64,000 bases of DNA from Lactobacillus amylovorus DSM 20531 (GCF_002706375.1 NZ_CP017706.1:1674001-1738000), one strand, 5' to 3'. Shown: positions 8,276-16,852, numbered from the stretch's first letter. The notes: generated by a model not told the origin, from the letters alone. Numbers and translations: made by a program.

Positions 8276-8715
8276 AACTAGATGAATTAGCAGCAAAGCA
8301 AGTAATTAATGATGAAGTGATTGATCATTTCGATGAAGATTTTTATGGCGACTTCTATGATTTCTTTGTGAACTTTATGAAGTTTAAGGAATTGACGGGG
8401 CAAATGAAGAAGAACCCTGATGAGGCGGAGTTTGTCTTTTATTTGAAGAACGATGATGATCATTATGGCTATAAGTTGGTTTTTGATCATGATTTACGGT
8501 TTTTGCCCGAGGAGTCTGATATTAGTGCTGCAGTGCTTGGAGCAGAGTCGGTGGAAGATTTTGAGAAGAGTAGGGATGCAGTGATTGAGGAGTTTGCGCG
8601 GAAGTTTAGTGCGGAGAATCAGCATGATTTGATTCAGAATTTTAATGTGGAGATTGGTAAGCTCTTTGATCAGTATGATTTGGGTAAGGATAATACTTGC
8701 TATGTGTTGAGGTAG
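8272..8715 (+). CDS. Hypothetical acidic protein coupled to the lipase-like gene
   Basis: This 147-aa protein is not recognised. It starts with GTG and overlaps the previous gene by 4 bases (GTGA), a typical coupling arrangement. It is rich in Asp, Glu and Phe (for example DEDFYGDFYDFF), has no transmembrane segment and looks alpha-helical. The tight coupling suggests a partner, inhibitor or accessory factor of the hydrolase; this is inference from context only. Confidence 0.6.
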   Translation: MKLDELAAKQVINDEVIDHFDEDFYGDFYDFFVNFMKFKELTGQMKKNPDEAEFVFYLKNDDDHYGYKLVFDHDLRFLPEESDISAAVLGAESVEDFEKSRDAVIEEFARKFSAENQHDLIQNFNVEIGKLFDQYDLGKDNTCYVLR

Positions 8716-8720
8716 AAAAT

Positions 8721-8742
8721 ATTTCCCAGTAGTGGGAATTTT
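8721..8742 (+). terminator. Weak hairpin terminator after the lipase pair
   Basis: TTCCCA (8723-8728) and TGGGAA (8733-8738) enclose a GTAG loop, followed by TTTT. Confidence 0.5.
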
Positions 8743-8822
8743 GCAGACTAAATTGGGATTTAATGGTTTAATTTAAAGTGGGCTTTGAGTGAATAATTCA
8801 GAGTCCGACATTCTGACCACAT

Positions 8823-8863
8823 AAAAAAGGGCATCCCTTCTTTCCTTTGGGGGATGTCCTTTT
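8823..8863 (-). terminator. Terminator of the sugar-binding protein gene (bidirectional)
   Basis: AAAAGGGCATCCC (8825-8837) pairs with GGGATGTCCTTTT (8851-8863). Runs of A and T on both sides allow use from either strand between two convergent genes. Confidence 0.85.
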
Positions 8864-8885
8864 AATTATCTAAATTAGTCTATCT

Positions 8886-10190
8886 TTATTGCTTCCAAGA
8901 AGCGTCAAGCTTGGCCTTACCAGCCTTAATATCACTGGTCCAGTTTTGACCCTTGCTTGCCTTAGCTAAGATATTTTGCATATTTACATTAACTTGGTCA
9001 TATGCAGTAATTGAGTTCTTAGTTACAGGTAAGAAGTAAAGCTTCTTTGAAGTTTTAGACAAAATTGCAGGGATCTTGCTGTTCTTAGCTTGTTGGTAAG
9101 CTGAGTCGTTCAAAGCAGCAGTGTTAACTGGCATGTAACCAGTTTGCTTTGCCCAGTAAAGTTGTGATGACTTAGAAGTTAAAAACTTAAGGTACTTGAA
9201 TGCGACAGCCTTTTGCATTGCGCTAGCCTTCTTGAACATGTAGATGTCAGTACCTTGTTGTACGTTCATTTGACTTGGACGAGCAGCTACACCGTAAACG
9301 TAGCCCTTCTTAAGTCCTTGCTTAAGGTAAGCTTCGTTAGCAGTAGAACCGATGAACATGGCAACTTGACCATTGTTGAATGGAGTTGACATGTACTTTT
9401 GTGTACCAGCTTGCATGAAGTAACCAGCCTTAACGCCATTTGCGTAGTAGTTGATAGCCTTGACAGAATCCTTAGCTGCAAAGTTCAAGTTCTTGTTGAA
9501 GTCCTTGCCGTAAGTTTCCTTCATTTGCATCATGTAGTAGTTGTTAAGTGCGTCGAAGCCCATACCGCGTACCTTGTGGTGACTCTTACGGTAAATTTCA
9601 GCAGATGCACTAGCAAGTTGACTCATGTTGCTTGGTACCTTTACGCCATATTTATCAAGCAAAGTCTTGTTGTAGAAAAGTACTTCAACAGACTTGTTAA
9701 ATGGTACACCGTATTGAGTACCGCCAATGTTGGCACCATCCCAAAGTGCCTTCTTAATCCCACTGTTCTTGTATGAGCCCCAGCCGACTGACTTGTTGTT
9801 AACGTATGGAGTTAAGTTAACAAGCATGTTGTTCTTAGCCGCATTGTAAAGCCAACCTGGGTAAGCTTGCGTAATAGTTGGCAAGTCCTTTGGTGATTGT
9901 AAACCTGACACAAGCTTTGCTTGCAAGTCAGAGTAGTTACCACCTTGGCTTTGCAACTTAATGGTGATGTTAGGGTTCTTCTTTTCAAAGTCCTTAGTTA
10001 ACTTTTTTAAAGCACTTTGTGAAGTACCAGTTAATGAATACCAGAAGTTAACAGTAGTCTTCTTGCTGATTTTAGTAGGGATCTTTGCAGAAGAACTTGA
10101 ACTAGAATTATTATTGTTTGAACATGCACTAAGGCCAACTAGGCCAAGTGCTGCTGCACTTACGAGTGCGAGTTTTTTGTAGAATTTCAT
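8886..10190 (-). CDS. Extracellular sugar ABC transporter substrate-binding lipoprotein (orphan)
   Basis: This 434-aa family 1 solute-binding protein resembles UgpB/MalE-type receptors. The N-terminus is a lipoprotein signal with lipobox LSAC (Cys about 23), followed by a Ser/Asn-rich linker. VNFWYSLTGTSQSALKKL and WDGANIGGTQYGVPF are typical of the glycerol-3-phosphate/oligosaccharide binding family. The start at 10190 was chosen because GAGAGG lies upstream; the longer TTG start would use that site as coding sequence. No permease or ATPase gene lies beside it, so it must work with components encoded elsewhere. The ligand is unknown. Confidence 0.87.
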   Translation of the reverse strand: MKFYKKLALVSAAALGLVGLSACSNNNNSSSSSSAKIPTKISKKTTVNFWYSLTGTSQSALKKLTKDFEKKNPNITIKLQSQGGNYSDLQAKLVSGLQSPKDLPTITQAYPGWLYNAAKNNMLVNLTPYVNNKSVGWGSYKNSGIKKALWDGANIGGTQYGVPFNKSVEVLFYNKTLLDKYGVKVPSNMSQLASASAEIYRKSHHKVRGMGFDALNNYYMMQMKETYGKDFNKNLNFAAKDSVKAINYYANGVKAGYFMQAGTQKYMSTPFNNGQVAMFIGSTANEAYLKQGLKKGYVYGVAARPSQMNVQQGTDIYMFKKASAMQKAVAFKYLKFLTSKSSQLYWAKQTGYMPVNTAALNDSAYQQAKNSKIPAILSKTSKKLYFLPVTKNSITAYDQVNVNMQNILAKASKGQNWTSDIKAGKAKLDASWKQ

Positions 10191-10347
10191 TCTCTTTTTG
10201 CCTCTCAATATTTCTTTTCTTCAAGTAGAAGTTTAACATAATTATACGTACTATTCATAGACAAATTTAATATAATGTTCTTAAATTGATAATAGAGAAA
10301 ATAGATATCAAGATGAGATTTAGTAGTTGGTTTAGCAGGTGAGAATT

Positions 10348-11151
10348 ATGGATAAAAACCCTTTAGTTTATGAATATTCAATCGGTAAGCGTAAGCCTTA
10401 TGACTACGACTACGGCAATCGTCAAGGTAACCAAAGCGCTGGCTGTCCCTTCTGTGATGTACGTCATTTAGTTAATATTTTCGATAAAGATGGTGACAAG
10501 ATCTGGCTGAAAAACAAGTACCCAACTTTGAAGGATACCGATCAAACAATTTTAATTGAATCAAGCGACCACCAAGGTGATATTTCAACTTATACGCGTG
10601 AAGACAATAAAGAATTGATGAAGTTTGCCTTGAAATGTTTCCAAAAGATGTACAATTCAGGCAGATACAAGAGTGTGTTATGGTACAAGAACTTCGGCCC
10701 CAAATCCGACGGTTCTTTGACTCACCCACACATGCAGATCGTTGGGCTTTACCACAAAGATGGTTATAATGACATTGAGCCTGATAACTTTAAAGGCTTT
10801 GAGGTGGGCAAGTCCGGTTCAGTTGAAATGAATTTATCCGCTTATCCTGTGCAAGGCTACCAAGAAGTGAACATTTTGACAAAGGACAACACTAACTTGG
10901 ATACCTGGGCTGACTTGATTCAAAAGGGTACGCAATATGTTCGTTCAGTTTTGTCACACGGTGTGGATTCCTACAACTTGTTCTTCTACCCAATCAATGA
11001 CGGCGAAGGTACCTGCTGCAAGATTATTCCTCGTTTCTATGCTTCACCATATTTTGTTGGCTACAAGATTTCGCAAGTCGACGATTCCGATACTTTAAAG
11101 TGGGAAGCCGAACGTCTCAAGGGCTTTGTAAACGGCGGTATTTTACATTAG
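10348..11151 (+). CDS. DUF4931 / GalT-like HIT-superfamily protein
   Basis: This 267-aa cytosolic protein resembles galactose-1-phosphate uridylyltransferase. CPFCDVRHL (about residues 33-41) looks like a metal site, and THPHMQIVGL carries the HxHxQ of the HIT superfamily nucleotidyl-transfer centre. It is shorter than GalT (about 330-490 aa) and matches what is annotated in lactobacilli as DUF4931. The activity is unknown. The ATG at 10348 follows CAGGTGAG; an earlier in-frame codon at 10339 lies inside that site. It is divergent from the sugar-binding protein gene and ends at a terminator at 11156-11192. Confidence 0.75.
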   Translation: MDKNPLVYEYSIGKRKPYDYDYGNRQGNQSAGCPFCDVRHLVNIFDKDGDKIWLKNKYPTLKDTDQTILIESSDHQGDISTYTREDNKELMKFALKCFQKMYNSGRYKSVLWYKNFGPKSDGSLTHPHMQIVGLYHKDGYNDIEPDNFKGFEVGKSGSVEMNLSAYPVQGYQEVNILTKDNTNLDTWADLIQKGTQYVRSVLSHGVDSYNLFFYPINDGEGTCCKIIPRFYASPYFVGYKISQVDDSDTLKWEAERLKGFVNGGILH

Positions 11152-11155
11152 GATT

Positions 11156-11192
11156 TCAAAAAACGCATTCGAAATACTGAATGCGTTTTTTT
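11156..11192 (+). terminator. Terminator of the DUF4931 gene
   Basis: AAAACGCATTC and GAATGCGTTTT form the stem with loop GAAATACT, followed by T7. Confidence 0.9.
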
Positions 11193-11237
11193 GTTATAAT
11201 TAGAAAGGATTAAATACATTTCTAAGAAGGGATGCTC

Positions 11238-12164
11238 ATGAAGAAGATTGTAGTTATTGGATCAAGCAATGTTGATACCACATTGCATGTAAAGGATTTC
11301 CCAAAACCTGGTGAAACGATTAATGCCACAGATGTTACTACTGCTGGTGGTGGTAAGGGTGCTAACCAAGCCATTGCTGCAGCTAAGAGTGGCGCAGAGA
11401 CTTACTTTATTAACCGTGTAGGTGAAGACAGCGATGGTGGCTACATTACCCACCAATTGAAGAGCTACGGTGTCGACACTACTTATGTTCAAACCACGAT
11501 GGGTGCCAAGACTGGCCATGCTTACATTACTTTAAATGAAGCTGGTCAAAACGATATTATTATCGACCACGGTGCCAACTATGAATTGACCGTTGAAGAT
11601 CTTAAGGCCGCTAGCGATTTGATTAATAATTGGGACTGCATTATTGCTCAATTTGAAACGCCAATTGATGTTACTACTTCAGTTTTCAAGATGGCTAAAA
11701 ATGCAGGCAAGGTTACTATTTTGAATCCTGCTCCTGCAATTGATAAGATTCCAGCAGACTTATTGAAATATACTGATATCATCATGCCTAATGAAACTGA
11801 AAGTGCTAAGATCACAGGTATTCCAATTAAAGATAATTCTACTTTGGCTACTAACGCTGAAAAATTGCACTTGCTTGGCGTAAAGAACGTCATTATTACT
11901 TATGGTGATAAAGGTGCATATATTTCTACACCAGATGTTGAAACATTAGTACCGGCTTACAAGGTAGATGCTACCGATACTACTGGTGCCGGTGACACCT
12001 TTATCGGTTACTTTGCAAGTAACTTGAATGCCGATATGTCTAACTTTGAAGAAGCTGCTAAGATTGCTAGCCGTGCTTCATCAATTGCTGTGCAACGTTT
12101 GGGTGCACAACCATCAATTCCTACTGAACAAGAAGTAAAGCAAGCAATGGAGGATGAGGAATAA
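11238..12164 (+). CDS. rbsK: Ribokinase
   Basis: This 308-aa PfkB-family kinase makes ribose-5-phosphate from ribose. GGGGKGANQAIAAAKSG (about residues 38-54) is the substrate and Gly-rich signature. DTTGAGDTFIGYF near residue 248 holds the catalytic Asp and the anion hole. The start at 11238 is 8 bases from AAGAAGG; the ATG two codons earlier is too close to it. The stop overlaps the rpiA start by one base, giving a tight ribose-entry operon, rbsK-rpiA. No ribose transporter is adjacent, so ribose probably comes from nucleosides cleaved by the hydrolase downstream. Confidence 0.93.
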   Translation: MKKIVVIGSSNVDTTLHVKDFPKPGETINATDVTTAGGGKGANQAIAAAKSGAETYFINRVGEDSDGGYITHQLKSYGVDTTYVQTTMGAKTGHAYITLNEAGQNDIIIDHGANYELTVEDLKAASDLINNWDCIIAQFETPIDVTTSVFKMAKNAGKVTILNPAPAIDKIPADLLKYTDIIMPNETESAKITGIPIKDNSTLATNAEKLHLLGVKNVIITYGDKGAYISTPDVETLVPAYKVDATDTTGAGDTFIGYFASNLNADMSNFEEAAKIASRASSIAVQRLGAQPSIPTEQEVKQAMEDEE

Positions 12165-12856
12165 TGGATAAGACTGAGCAAGATCGTTTGAAAAAAGAAG
12201 TTGCCGAAAAAGCAGCCGACATGGTAAAGAGCGGGATGATCTTAGGTGTTGGTACTGGATCTACTGTCGCATTTTTCATTGATGCTTTGGGCAAACGCAA
12301 GGATGAAGATGGCTTAAAACTTAAGGCCATTGTTACTACCAGTAACAGAAGTAAGAAGCAACTTGAAGGCTTAGGCTTTAAAGTTAGTGAACTTGCGGAC
12401 ATCGATCAAGCCGATTTGACTGTTGATGGCTCAGACCGTGTTGCCGACAACCTTGATGGTATCAAGGGCGGTGGCGGTGCTTTAACCCTTGAAAAGAACG
12501 TTGCCATCAACTCAAAGAAGATCGTTTGGATCGTTGATGAATCTAAGTTGGTTCACCGTTTGAGCGGATTCCCTCTTCCTGTTGAAGTATTACCAATCTC
12601 TTGTGAGCAAAACTTCAGACGCTTTGAACAAGAAGGCTTGAAGCCACAATGGCGTATGGATGGTGACAAGCGTTACATCACTCACTATGGCAACTACATC
12701 ATTGATTTAGCAGTTGATCCAATTCCTGCCCCTCATGGTTTAGCAGACTACCTTGATCATACTGTTGGTGTAGTTGAACATGGTTTGTTCCTTGATATGT
12801 GTGATGAAGTAATTATTGCTCACAGCGATGGTACGATCGAAGATAAGAAAAGATAA
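12164..12856 (+). CDS. rpiA: Ribose-5-phosphate isomerase A
   Basis: This 230-aa enzyme interconverts ribose-5-phosphate and ribulose-5-phosphate, linking ribose salvage to xylulose-5-phosphate and the phosphoketolase encoded at 17092. Conserved blocks include GVGTGSTVAFFIDAL, VDGSDRV and KGGGGALTLEKNVA. The length is normal for RpiA. The ATG overlaps the rbsK stop. A terminator follows at 12878-12910. Confidence 0.95.
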   Translation: MDKTEQDRLKKEVAEKAADMVKSGMILGVGTGSTVAFFIDALGKRKDEDGLKLKAIVTTSNRSKKQLEGLGFKVSELADIDQADLTVDGSDRVADNLDGIKGGGGALTLEKNVAINSKKIVWIVDESKLVHRLSGFPLPVEVLPISCEQNFRRFEQEGLKPQWRMDGDKRYITHYGNYIIDLAVDPIPAPHGLADYLDHTVGVVEHGLFLDMCDEVIIAHSDGTIEDKKR

Positions 12857-12877
12857 ATACTAAATAATCTTGAATAA

Positions 12878-12910
12878 AGAAAAAGTGGTTTGGATCGAAC
12901 CACTTTTTTT
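12878..12910 (+). terminator. Terminator of rbsK-rpiA
   Basis: AAAAAGTGGTT (12880-12890) pairs with AACCACTTTTT (12898-12908). It overlaps an in-frame 5' extension of the next gene, supporting the later start for that gene. Confidence 0.9.
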
Positions 12911-12967
12911 ATTGGTCGTTTTCTTGTATCATTAAGTTACTTACAACGCTTAGAAAGGGCAATTTTT

Positions 12968-13894
12968 ATGACCAAAAAACCTTTAATTATTAGTACCGAT
13001 CCAGGAATCGATGACATCGTAGCTATGACCATCAGTCTTTTTGCAGACGAACTCGATGTCAGAATGATCGTTCCCACTTGGGGCAACGTGGCGCTTGAAT
13101 ACACTTTGCAAAATGCACTCGATTTAGAAAAATTCTTGCACACTAAGGTTCCTGTCGTTGTCGGTGCTAATCAACCACTTGTGGCACCAAAGATTAGTGC
13201 GGCATCAGTTCATGGGAAAACTGGAATTGCCGGTTACGAATTTGAAAAGGCAGATAGAAGTTTGATCAAGCCAGGTCTTGCCGCAACTTTAATGGCTGAG
13301 GAAATTAAGAATAGTCCAGAAAAGGTAACTTTGCTCGGCATTGGACCTTTGACTGATTTTGCTTTGCTTTTTAAGCAATACCCTGAAGTAAAGGACAACG
13401 TTGAGCAAATCGTGATCATGGGTGGAAACATTGGCCGTGGTAATCACAGTCCACTTGCTGAATACAATATTGCGGGTGATCCAGAAGCTGCACAAGTGGT
13501 ATTCCACAGCGGTTTGCCAATTAAGGTTGCCCCACTTGAAATTGGTAACAAGGCGCACCTTTTGCCAGATCAAATGGCCAAGGTGAAGGAATGCGGTGAA
13601 GTTGGCGATATGCTTTACGCACTCTTTTCACACATTCATGAACCAGATGGCGATCCCCGCATCAAGATTTATGACCCAACTGCAGTGGGCATTTTGCTTC
13701 ATCCCGAAATGTTTACGATGAAAAAAGCCAACGTTGAAATTGAACTTCGCGGCCAATTTACTTACGGAGCAAGTGTTATTAACTTTATGGATCAAGAGCA
13801 TGCAAATGCGGAAATTGCAACTGATGTTGATTTAGAGAAATTTGCAAAATGGTTTATCGATAGTATTGAAAAAGCTGATCAAGGAAGAGAATAA
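12968..13894 (+). CDS. Ribonucleoside hydrolase (inosine-uridine type)
   Basis: This 308-aa enzyme cleaves the N-glycosidic bond of nucleosides to release ribose and base. STDPGIDDIVAM (about residues 10-21) is the calcium-binding DxDxxxDD-type signature of the IunH/RihABC family. VIMGGNIGRGNHSPLAEYNI is the second conserved block, and D in IYDPTAVG completes the metal site. The start at 12968 follows AAAGGGC; earlier in-frame codons fall in the preceding terminator. It is directly followed by a GntR regulator with a one-base overlap. With rbsK-rpiA this gives a nucleoside-to-pentose-phosphate route. Confidence 0.92.
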   Translation: MTKKPLIISTDPGIDDIVAMTISLFADELDVRMIVPTWGNVALEYTLQNALDLEKFLHTKVPVVVGANQPLVAPKISAASVHGKTGIAGYEFEKADRSLIKPGLAATLMAEEIKNSPEKVTLLGIGPLTDFALLFKQYPEVKDNVEQIVIMGGNIGRGNHSPLAEYNIAGDPEAAQVVFHSGLPIKVAPLEIGNKAHLLPDQMAKVKECGEVGDMLYALFSHIHEPDGDPRIKIYDPTAVGILLHPEMFTMKKANVEIELRGQFTYGASVINFMDQEHANAEIATDVDLEKFAKWFIDSIEKADQGRE

Positions 13895-14619
13895 TGGCGA
13901 ATTACGTTTATCGGACAATAATGCAGGATATAAAACAGAATATTTTAAATAATAAATATGATGGGATGCGGATTCCCGATGAGCGTAGTTTAGCAGAACG
14001 CTATGGCGTTAGTCGGTCATCGATGAAGCGAGCCTTGGAACTTTTGGCTCAACAAGGAATCGTCTTTAAAAAGCGAGGCAGTGGTACCTTTATCAATCCG
14101 CTTTATTTAAAGAACCAAGCGATGTTCCGTTATGATGGTTCGAACTTGGGGATCACTGACAGTTTTAAGGTGCCTGGTAAAAAGCAACAGATTAAGTTGC
14201 TCGATTTTCATGTGATTAACGCGACCAAAGAAATTGCGGAAGATCTGTTTATCAATGAAAATGACTTTGTGTATGAATTCAAGCGTCTGCGTCTTTTAGA
14301 TGAGCAGCCATTTTTGATAGAAACTGGCTATTTGCCAATCAAGATTATGCCGGAGCTGAAGCCAGAGACTTTGCAAAGTTCACTTTTTAATTATTTGGAA
14401 GATGAGCAAAATAAAACTGTTACTAAGGCATTTTTGAATATCACGGTTGAACCATCAAGTAAGACAGACCAAGAACAATTGCGTTTGAAGGCCACAGAGC
14501 CGGTGGGTGTGATGGAAGGTATCTTCTTTTTAGATGATGGTACGCCATTTGAAGTTTCAAATATGCGTGTTCATTACCACTACATGAATTTCAATACTTT
14601 TGTAAATTTGGGTAAATAA
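13894..14619 (+). CDS. GntR-family regulator (HutC/UTRA type)
   Basis: This 241-aa DNA-binding regulator has a winged helix at residues 5-75 with RIPDERSLAERYGVSRSSMK as the recognition region, and a UTRA ligand domain after about residue 90 (FVYEFKRLRLLDEQPFLIET). It overlaps the nucleoside hydrolase stop by one base and so is probably co-transcribed with it. It likely controls nucleoside or pentose use and may sense a phosphosugar or nucleotide; target and ligand are inference from context. Confidence 0.9.
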   Translation: MANYVYRTIMQDIKQNILNNKYDGMRIPDERSLAERYGVSRSSMKRALELLAQQGIVFKKRGSGTFINPLYLKNQAMFRYDGSNLGITDSFKVPGKKQQIKLLDFHVINATKEIAEDLFINENDFVYEFKRLRLLDEQPFLIETGYLPIKIMPELKPETLQSSLFNYLEDEQNKTVTKAFLNITVEPSSKTDQEQLRLKATEPVGVMEGIFFLDDGTPFEVSNMRVHYHYMNFNTFVNLGK

Positions 14620-14650
14620 AAAAGTTGAGCAAAATTGCTCAACTTTTTTT
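14618..14650. terminator. Bidirectional terminator between gntR and the HAD gene
   Basis: AAAAAAGTTGAGC and GCTCAACTTTTTTT form a near-perfect stem serving two convergent genes. It overlaps the HAD gene stop codon. Confidence 0.9.
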
Positions 14651-15467
14651 AGTTATTCAAGTAATTATCAAGCACTTCCAAAACACCATCATCGTTGTTA
14701 GAAGGAGCTTCATATTTAGCGATCTTCTTAATTTCCGGATCACCGTTTGCCATTGCGTAGCTGTATCCAGCAAGTTTAAGCATTTCTGTATCGTTCAAGC
14801 CATCACCAAAGGCAATCAATTCGCTTGGCTTAGCGCCAAAGTAGCGTAAGAAGTATTGCAATGCGCTACCTTTGTTTACGCTGTAAGGCACGATATCGAG
14901 CAAGCCGAAACCACTTGAAGTACAGTGGACTTTTTCTGCGTGGTGCTTGTTAAATTCTCTTTCAAGTTCTGCCGAGAAGTCTTTTTTATAGCTCAAAGTA
15001 ATCTTGGTAACTTGACCATTAGGCGAAACGGTTGAAAGTAGGTCATTAACTTCAACACATTCTGGATAGTAGAAGCTCATTTTTTGCTTAAAGTCAGGGG
15101 ATGCATTAACTGTTGTGTATGAATTATCAACACCAGTAACAATAACTGAACTTTCTGGATAATGTTCTTGGATGAAGTGAATTAAATCAACTGTTGTCTT
15201 ATAAGTAAGCAGATGAGTGCTGATAATGTTGTTGTCTTGCAATAAAAGCGAGCCATTATCTGCGATCATGTCGATTCTAGTTAAAAAGCTTGCGAAATCT
15301 TCACGCAGTCTGGTATAAGGACGACCACTTGAAACGATAAAGTGGCCACCTTGATCTCTTAACTGGTTTAGAATGCGGTCAAATCTTTTGTGATCAAAAG
15401 TTTGATTATCGCGCATGAAAGTACCGTCCATATCGACAGCAACAACTTTGAAGGGAAGTTTATTCAT
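14649..15467 (-). CDS. HAD-superfamily Cof-type sugar phosphatase
   Basis: This 272-aa class IIB HAD hydrolase is likely to dephosphorylate phosphosugars or nucleotides in the cytosol. Motif I is VDMDGTFMRD (about residues 11-20, nucleophile and acid Asp). Motif II is FIVSSGRP and motif IV is FGDGLNDTEML. The length is usual for the Cof/YidA group. The physiological substrate is not evident. It is transcribed alone, with its own upstream spacer from 15468. Confidence 0.9.
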   Translation of the reverse strand: MNKLPFKVVAVDMDGTFMRDNQTFDHKRFDRILNQLRDQGGHFIVSSGRPYTRLREDFASFLTRIDMIADNGSLLLQDNNIISTHLLTYKTTVDLIHFIQEHYPESSVIVTGVDNSYTTVNASPDFKQKMSFYYPECVEVNDLLSTVSPNGQVTKITLSYKKDFSAELEREFNKHHAEKVHCTSSGFGLLDIVPYSVNKGSALQYFLRYFGAKPSELIAFGDGLNDTEMLKLAGYSYAMANGDPEIKKIAKYEAPSNNDDGVLEVLDNYLNN

Positions 15468-15570
15468 ATATATTCGTCCTTTGTAAAAAATCTATATCTT
15501 TTGAATCTTATTATAAAGCAAAACTTTAGCTAATTCGATTTAAAAATTAAGCGCTATCAATTTCTAAAAG

Positions 15571-15610
15571 AAAAAATCTCGAAATTCACATAAGAACCTC
15601 GAGATTTTTT
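15571..15610 (-). terminator. Terminator downstream of the immunity-like gene
   Basis: AAAAAATCTCGA (15571-15582) and TCGAGATTTTTT (15599-15610) form a perfect 12-bp stem that can act on both strands. Confidence 0.85.
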
Positions 15611-15612
15611 AG

Positions 15613-15660
15613 TCTGCCCGATCGTTTATTGGGGGATTCATCTTTTTGATCTAGGGCAGA
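15613..15660. other. Extra long hairpin beside the terminator
   Basis: TCTGCCCGATC (15613-15623) pairs with GATC-TA-GGGCAGA (15648-15660), apart from a two-base bulge. It is GC-richer than its surroundings and lies directly after the immunity gene on its strand, just before the true terminator. Its role is unknown; it may stabilise the 3' end of the transcript. Confidence 0.4.
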
Positions 15661-15677
15661 GCTGATTTCTATAAATC

Positions 15678-16028
15678 TTAAACGAATTGCTCGGCAGAAT
15701 CAATCGGACTTAAATAAACGTAAGAAAGATTTACATATTTTGTAGATTCCGTTAATTTTTTCATGATTGCTTCTTGTTCGCTGCTTAAACGCAAGTGACG
15801 TGAAGCAACTCTGGCTTGAATGTACATCACTAATTTGCCGGTGTATTCAAGCGGGTGATCGTTTTCGTCGAATTTATTAATTACGAGACCGATTACGTCT
15901 CTGATTTGACGATAGCGATCAATATTCATTTCATTATAAATATTGCTGAAAAAACTGTTGTAAAATTTCTTGAGTTCTTGATAAATTTCTTTTGTGTTGG
16001 GTTGGCTTGATTTAAAGAGACTGAACAT
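15678..16028 (-). CDS. Bacteriocin immunity protein, enterocin A-immunity type (orphan)
   Basis: This 116-aa protein aligns by eye with EntA_Immun proteins. The C-terminal half YTGKLVMYIQARVASRHLRL followed by SSEQEAIMKKLTE matches the helix 3-4 segment of the enterocin A immunity family, and the C-terminus ends QFV as family members often end QF. There is no membrane segment, as expected for the cytosolic four-helix bundle. It lies 5 bases after the DeoR gene on the same strand, with no bacteriocin precursor or transporter nearby. It may protect against foreign bacteriocins. Confidence in the family is moderate because no search was run. Confidence 0.6.
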   Translation of the reverse strand: MFSLFKSSQPNTKEIYQELKKFYNSFFSNIYNEMNIDRYRQIRDVIGLVINKFDENDHPLEYTGKLVMYIQARVASRHLRLSSEQEAIMKKLTESTKYVNLSYVYLSPIDSAEQFV

Positions 16029-16033
16029 AATAA

Positions 16034-16798
16034 TTACTCCTTTAATACTGGTATGATTTGCGTTCTTGAATTGAAATGCTGCTTAACTTCATCAGATAAA
16101 GGCGTGTCGGTAATTAAGACATCGACCTTATCTAATGGAATTGACATGTACGGAGAAGTAGAATGATTCGTGAATTTGTACTTTTCAGCCACCAAGACGA
16201 TTTGTTTTGCTCGACTAGCTGTTGCACGTACAATTTCGGCATCCGCCATTGATGATGTATAAACGCCATCGGCGTCAACTTTAGAACCACCAATAAAAGC
16301 AGTGTTGAAACGAATTTTTCTAATTGTCTCAAGGGCAGCCTCTGAATAAATGTAGCGCTGTTGTTTATTAATCACGCCGCCCAGAAGTCTAACGGATGGA
16401 AATTCACTAGTCAGTAAACTCAAAGCATTATCGATTGAATTGGTTACTACTTGGATATCCATCCCGTTAAGCATGGGACAAAGCTGCTTGAGCGTGGTAG
16501 AAGGACCGATAAAATCACATTGACCAGGATGGATGAACCTTTTTGCCATCTTGGCCATTTTTAATTTCACGGGAGATTGAACTTGATTTCTAGCTAGAAA
16601 ATCAGGTACGTCATTTTGACTAATTTCCATCATCCCACCGTGGATTCTGACTGCTTGACCTGTAGTGGCTAAGTGAATTACATCTCGGCGAGCCGTATCA
16701 AAAGATACACCGAACTTTTTAGCGATTTCTTTAGTTGATACTTGGTGTTCTTTTTTGAGCATCTTTTTTATTTGAACTAATCTTTCTTCTTGAATCAT
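16034..16798 (-). CDS. DeoR/GlpR-family transcriptional regulator
   Basis: This 254-aa sugar-phosphate-responsive repressor has an N-terminal helix-turn-helix (HQVSTKEIAKKFGVSFDTAR, about residues 18-37) followed by RRDVIHLATTGQAVRIHGG, and a C-terminal DeoRC effector domain with FIGPSTTLKQL and FIGGSKVDADGVYTS. GGAGATACGAA precedes the ATG. It is divergent from the phosphoketolase gene. Repeated CAGC(A/G)TTT-like boxes in the shared intergenic region (16853-16930) are candidate operators, so it may control phosphoketolase and itself. Confidence 0.9.
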   Translation of the reverse strand: MIQEERLVQIKKMLKKEHQVSTKEIAKKFGVSFDTARRDVIHLATTGQAVRIHGGMMEISQNDVPDFLARNQVQSPVKLKMAKMAKRFIHPGQCDFIGPSTTLKQLCPMLNGMDIQVVTNSIDNALSLLTSEFPSVRLLGGVINKQQRYIYSEAALETIRKIRFNTAFIGGSKVDADGVYTSSMADAEIVRATASRAKQIVLVAEKYKFTNHSTSPYMSIPLDKVDVLITDTPLSDEVKQHFNSRTQIIPVLKE

Positions 16799-16852
16799 TT
16801 CGTATCTCCATAAAGTAAGTTAACATGACTGACTAAAATTGTAATTGTTTAA

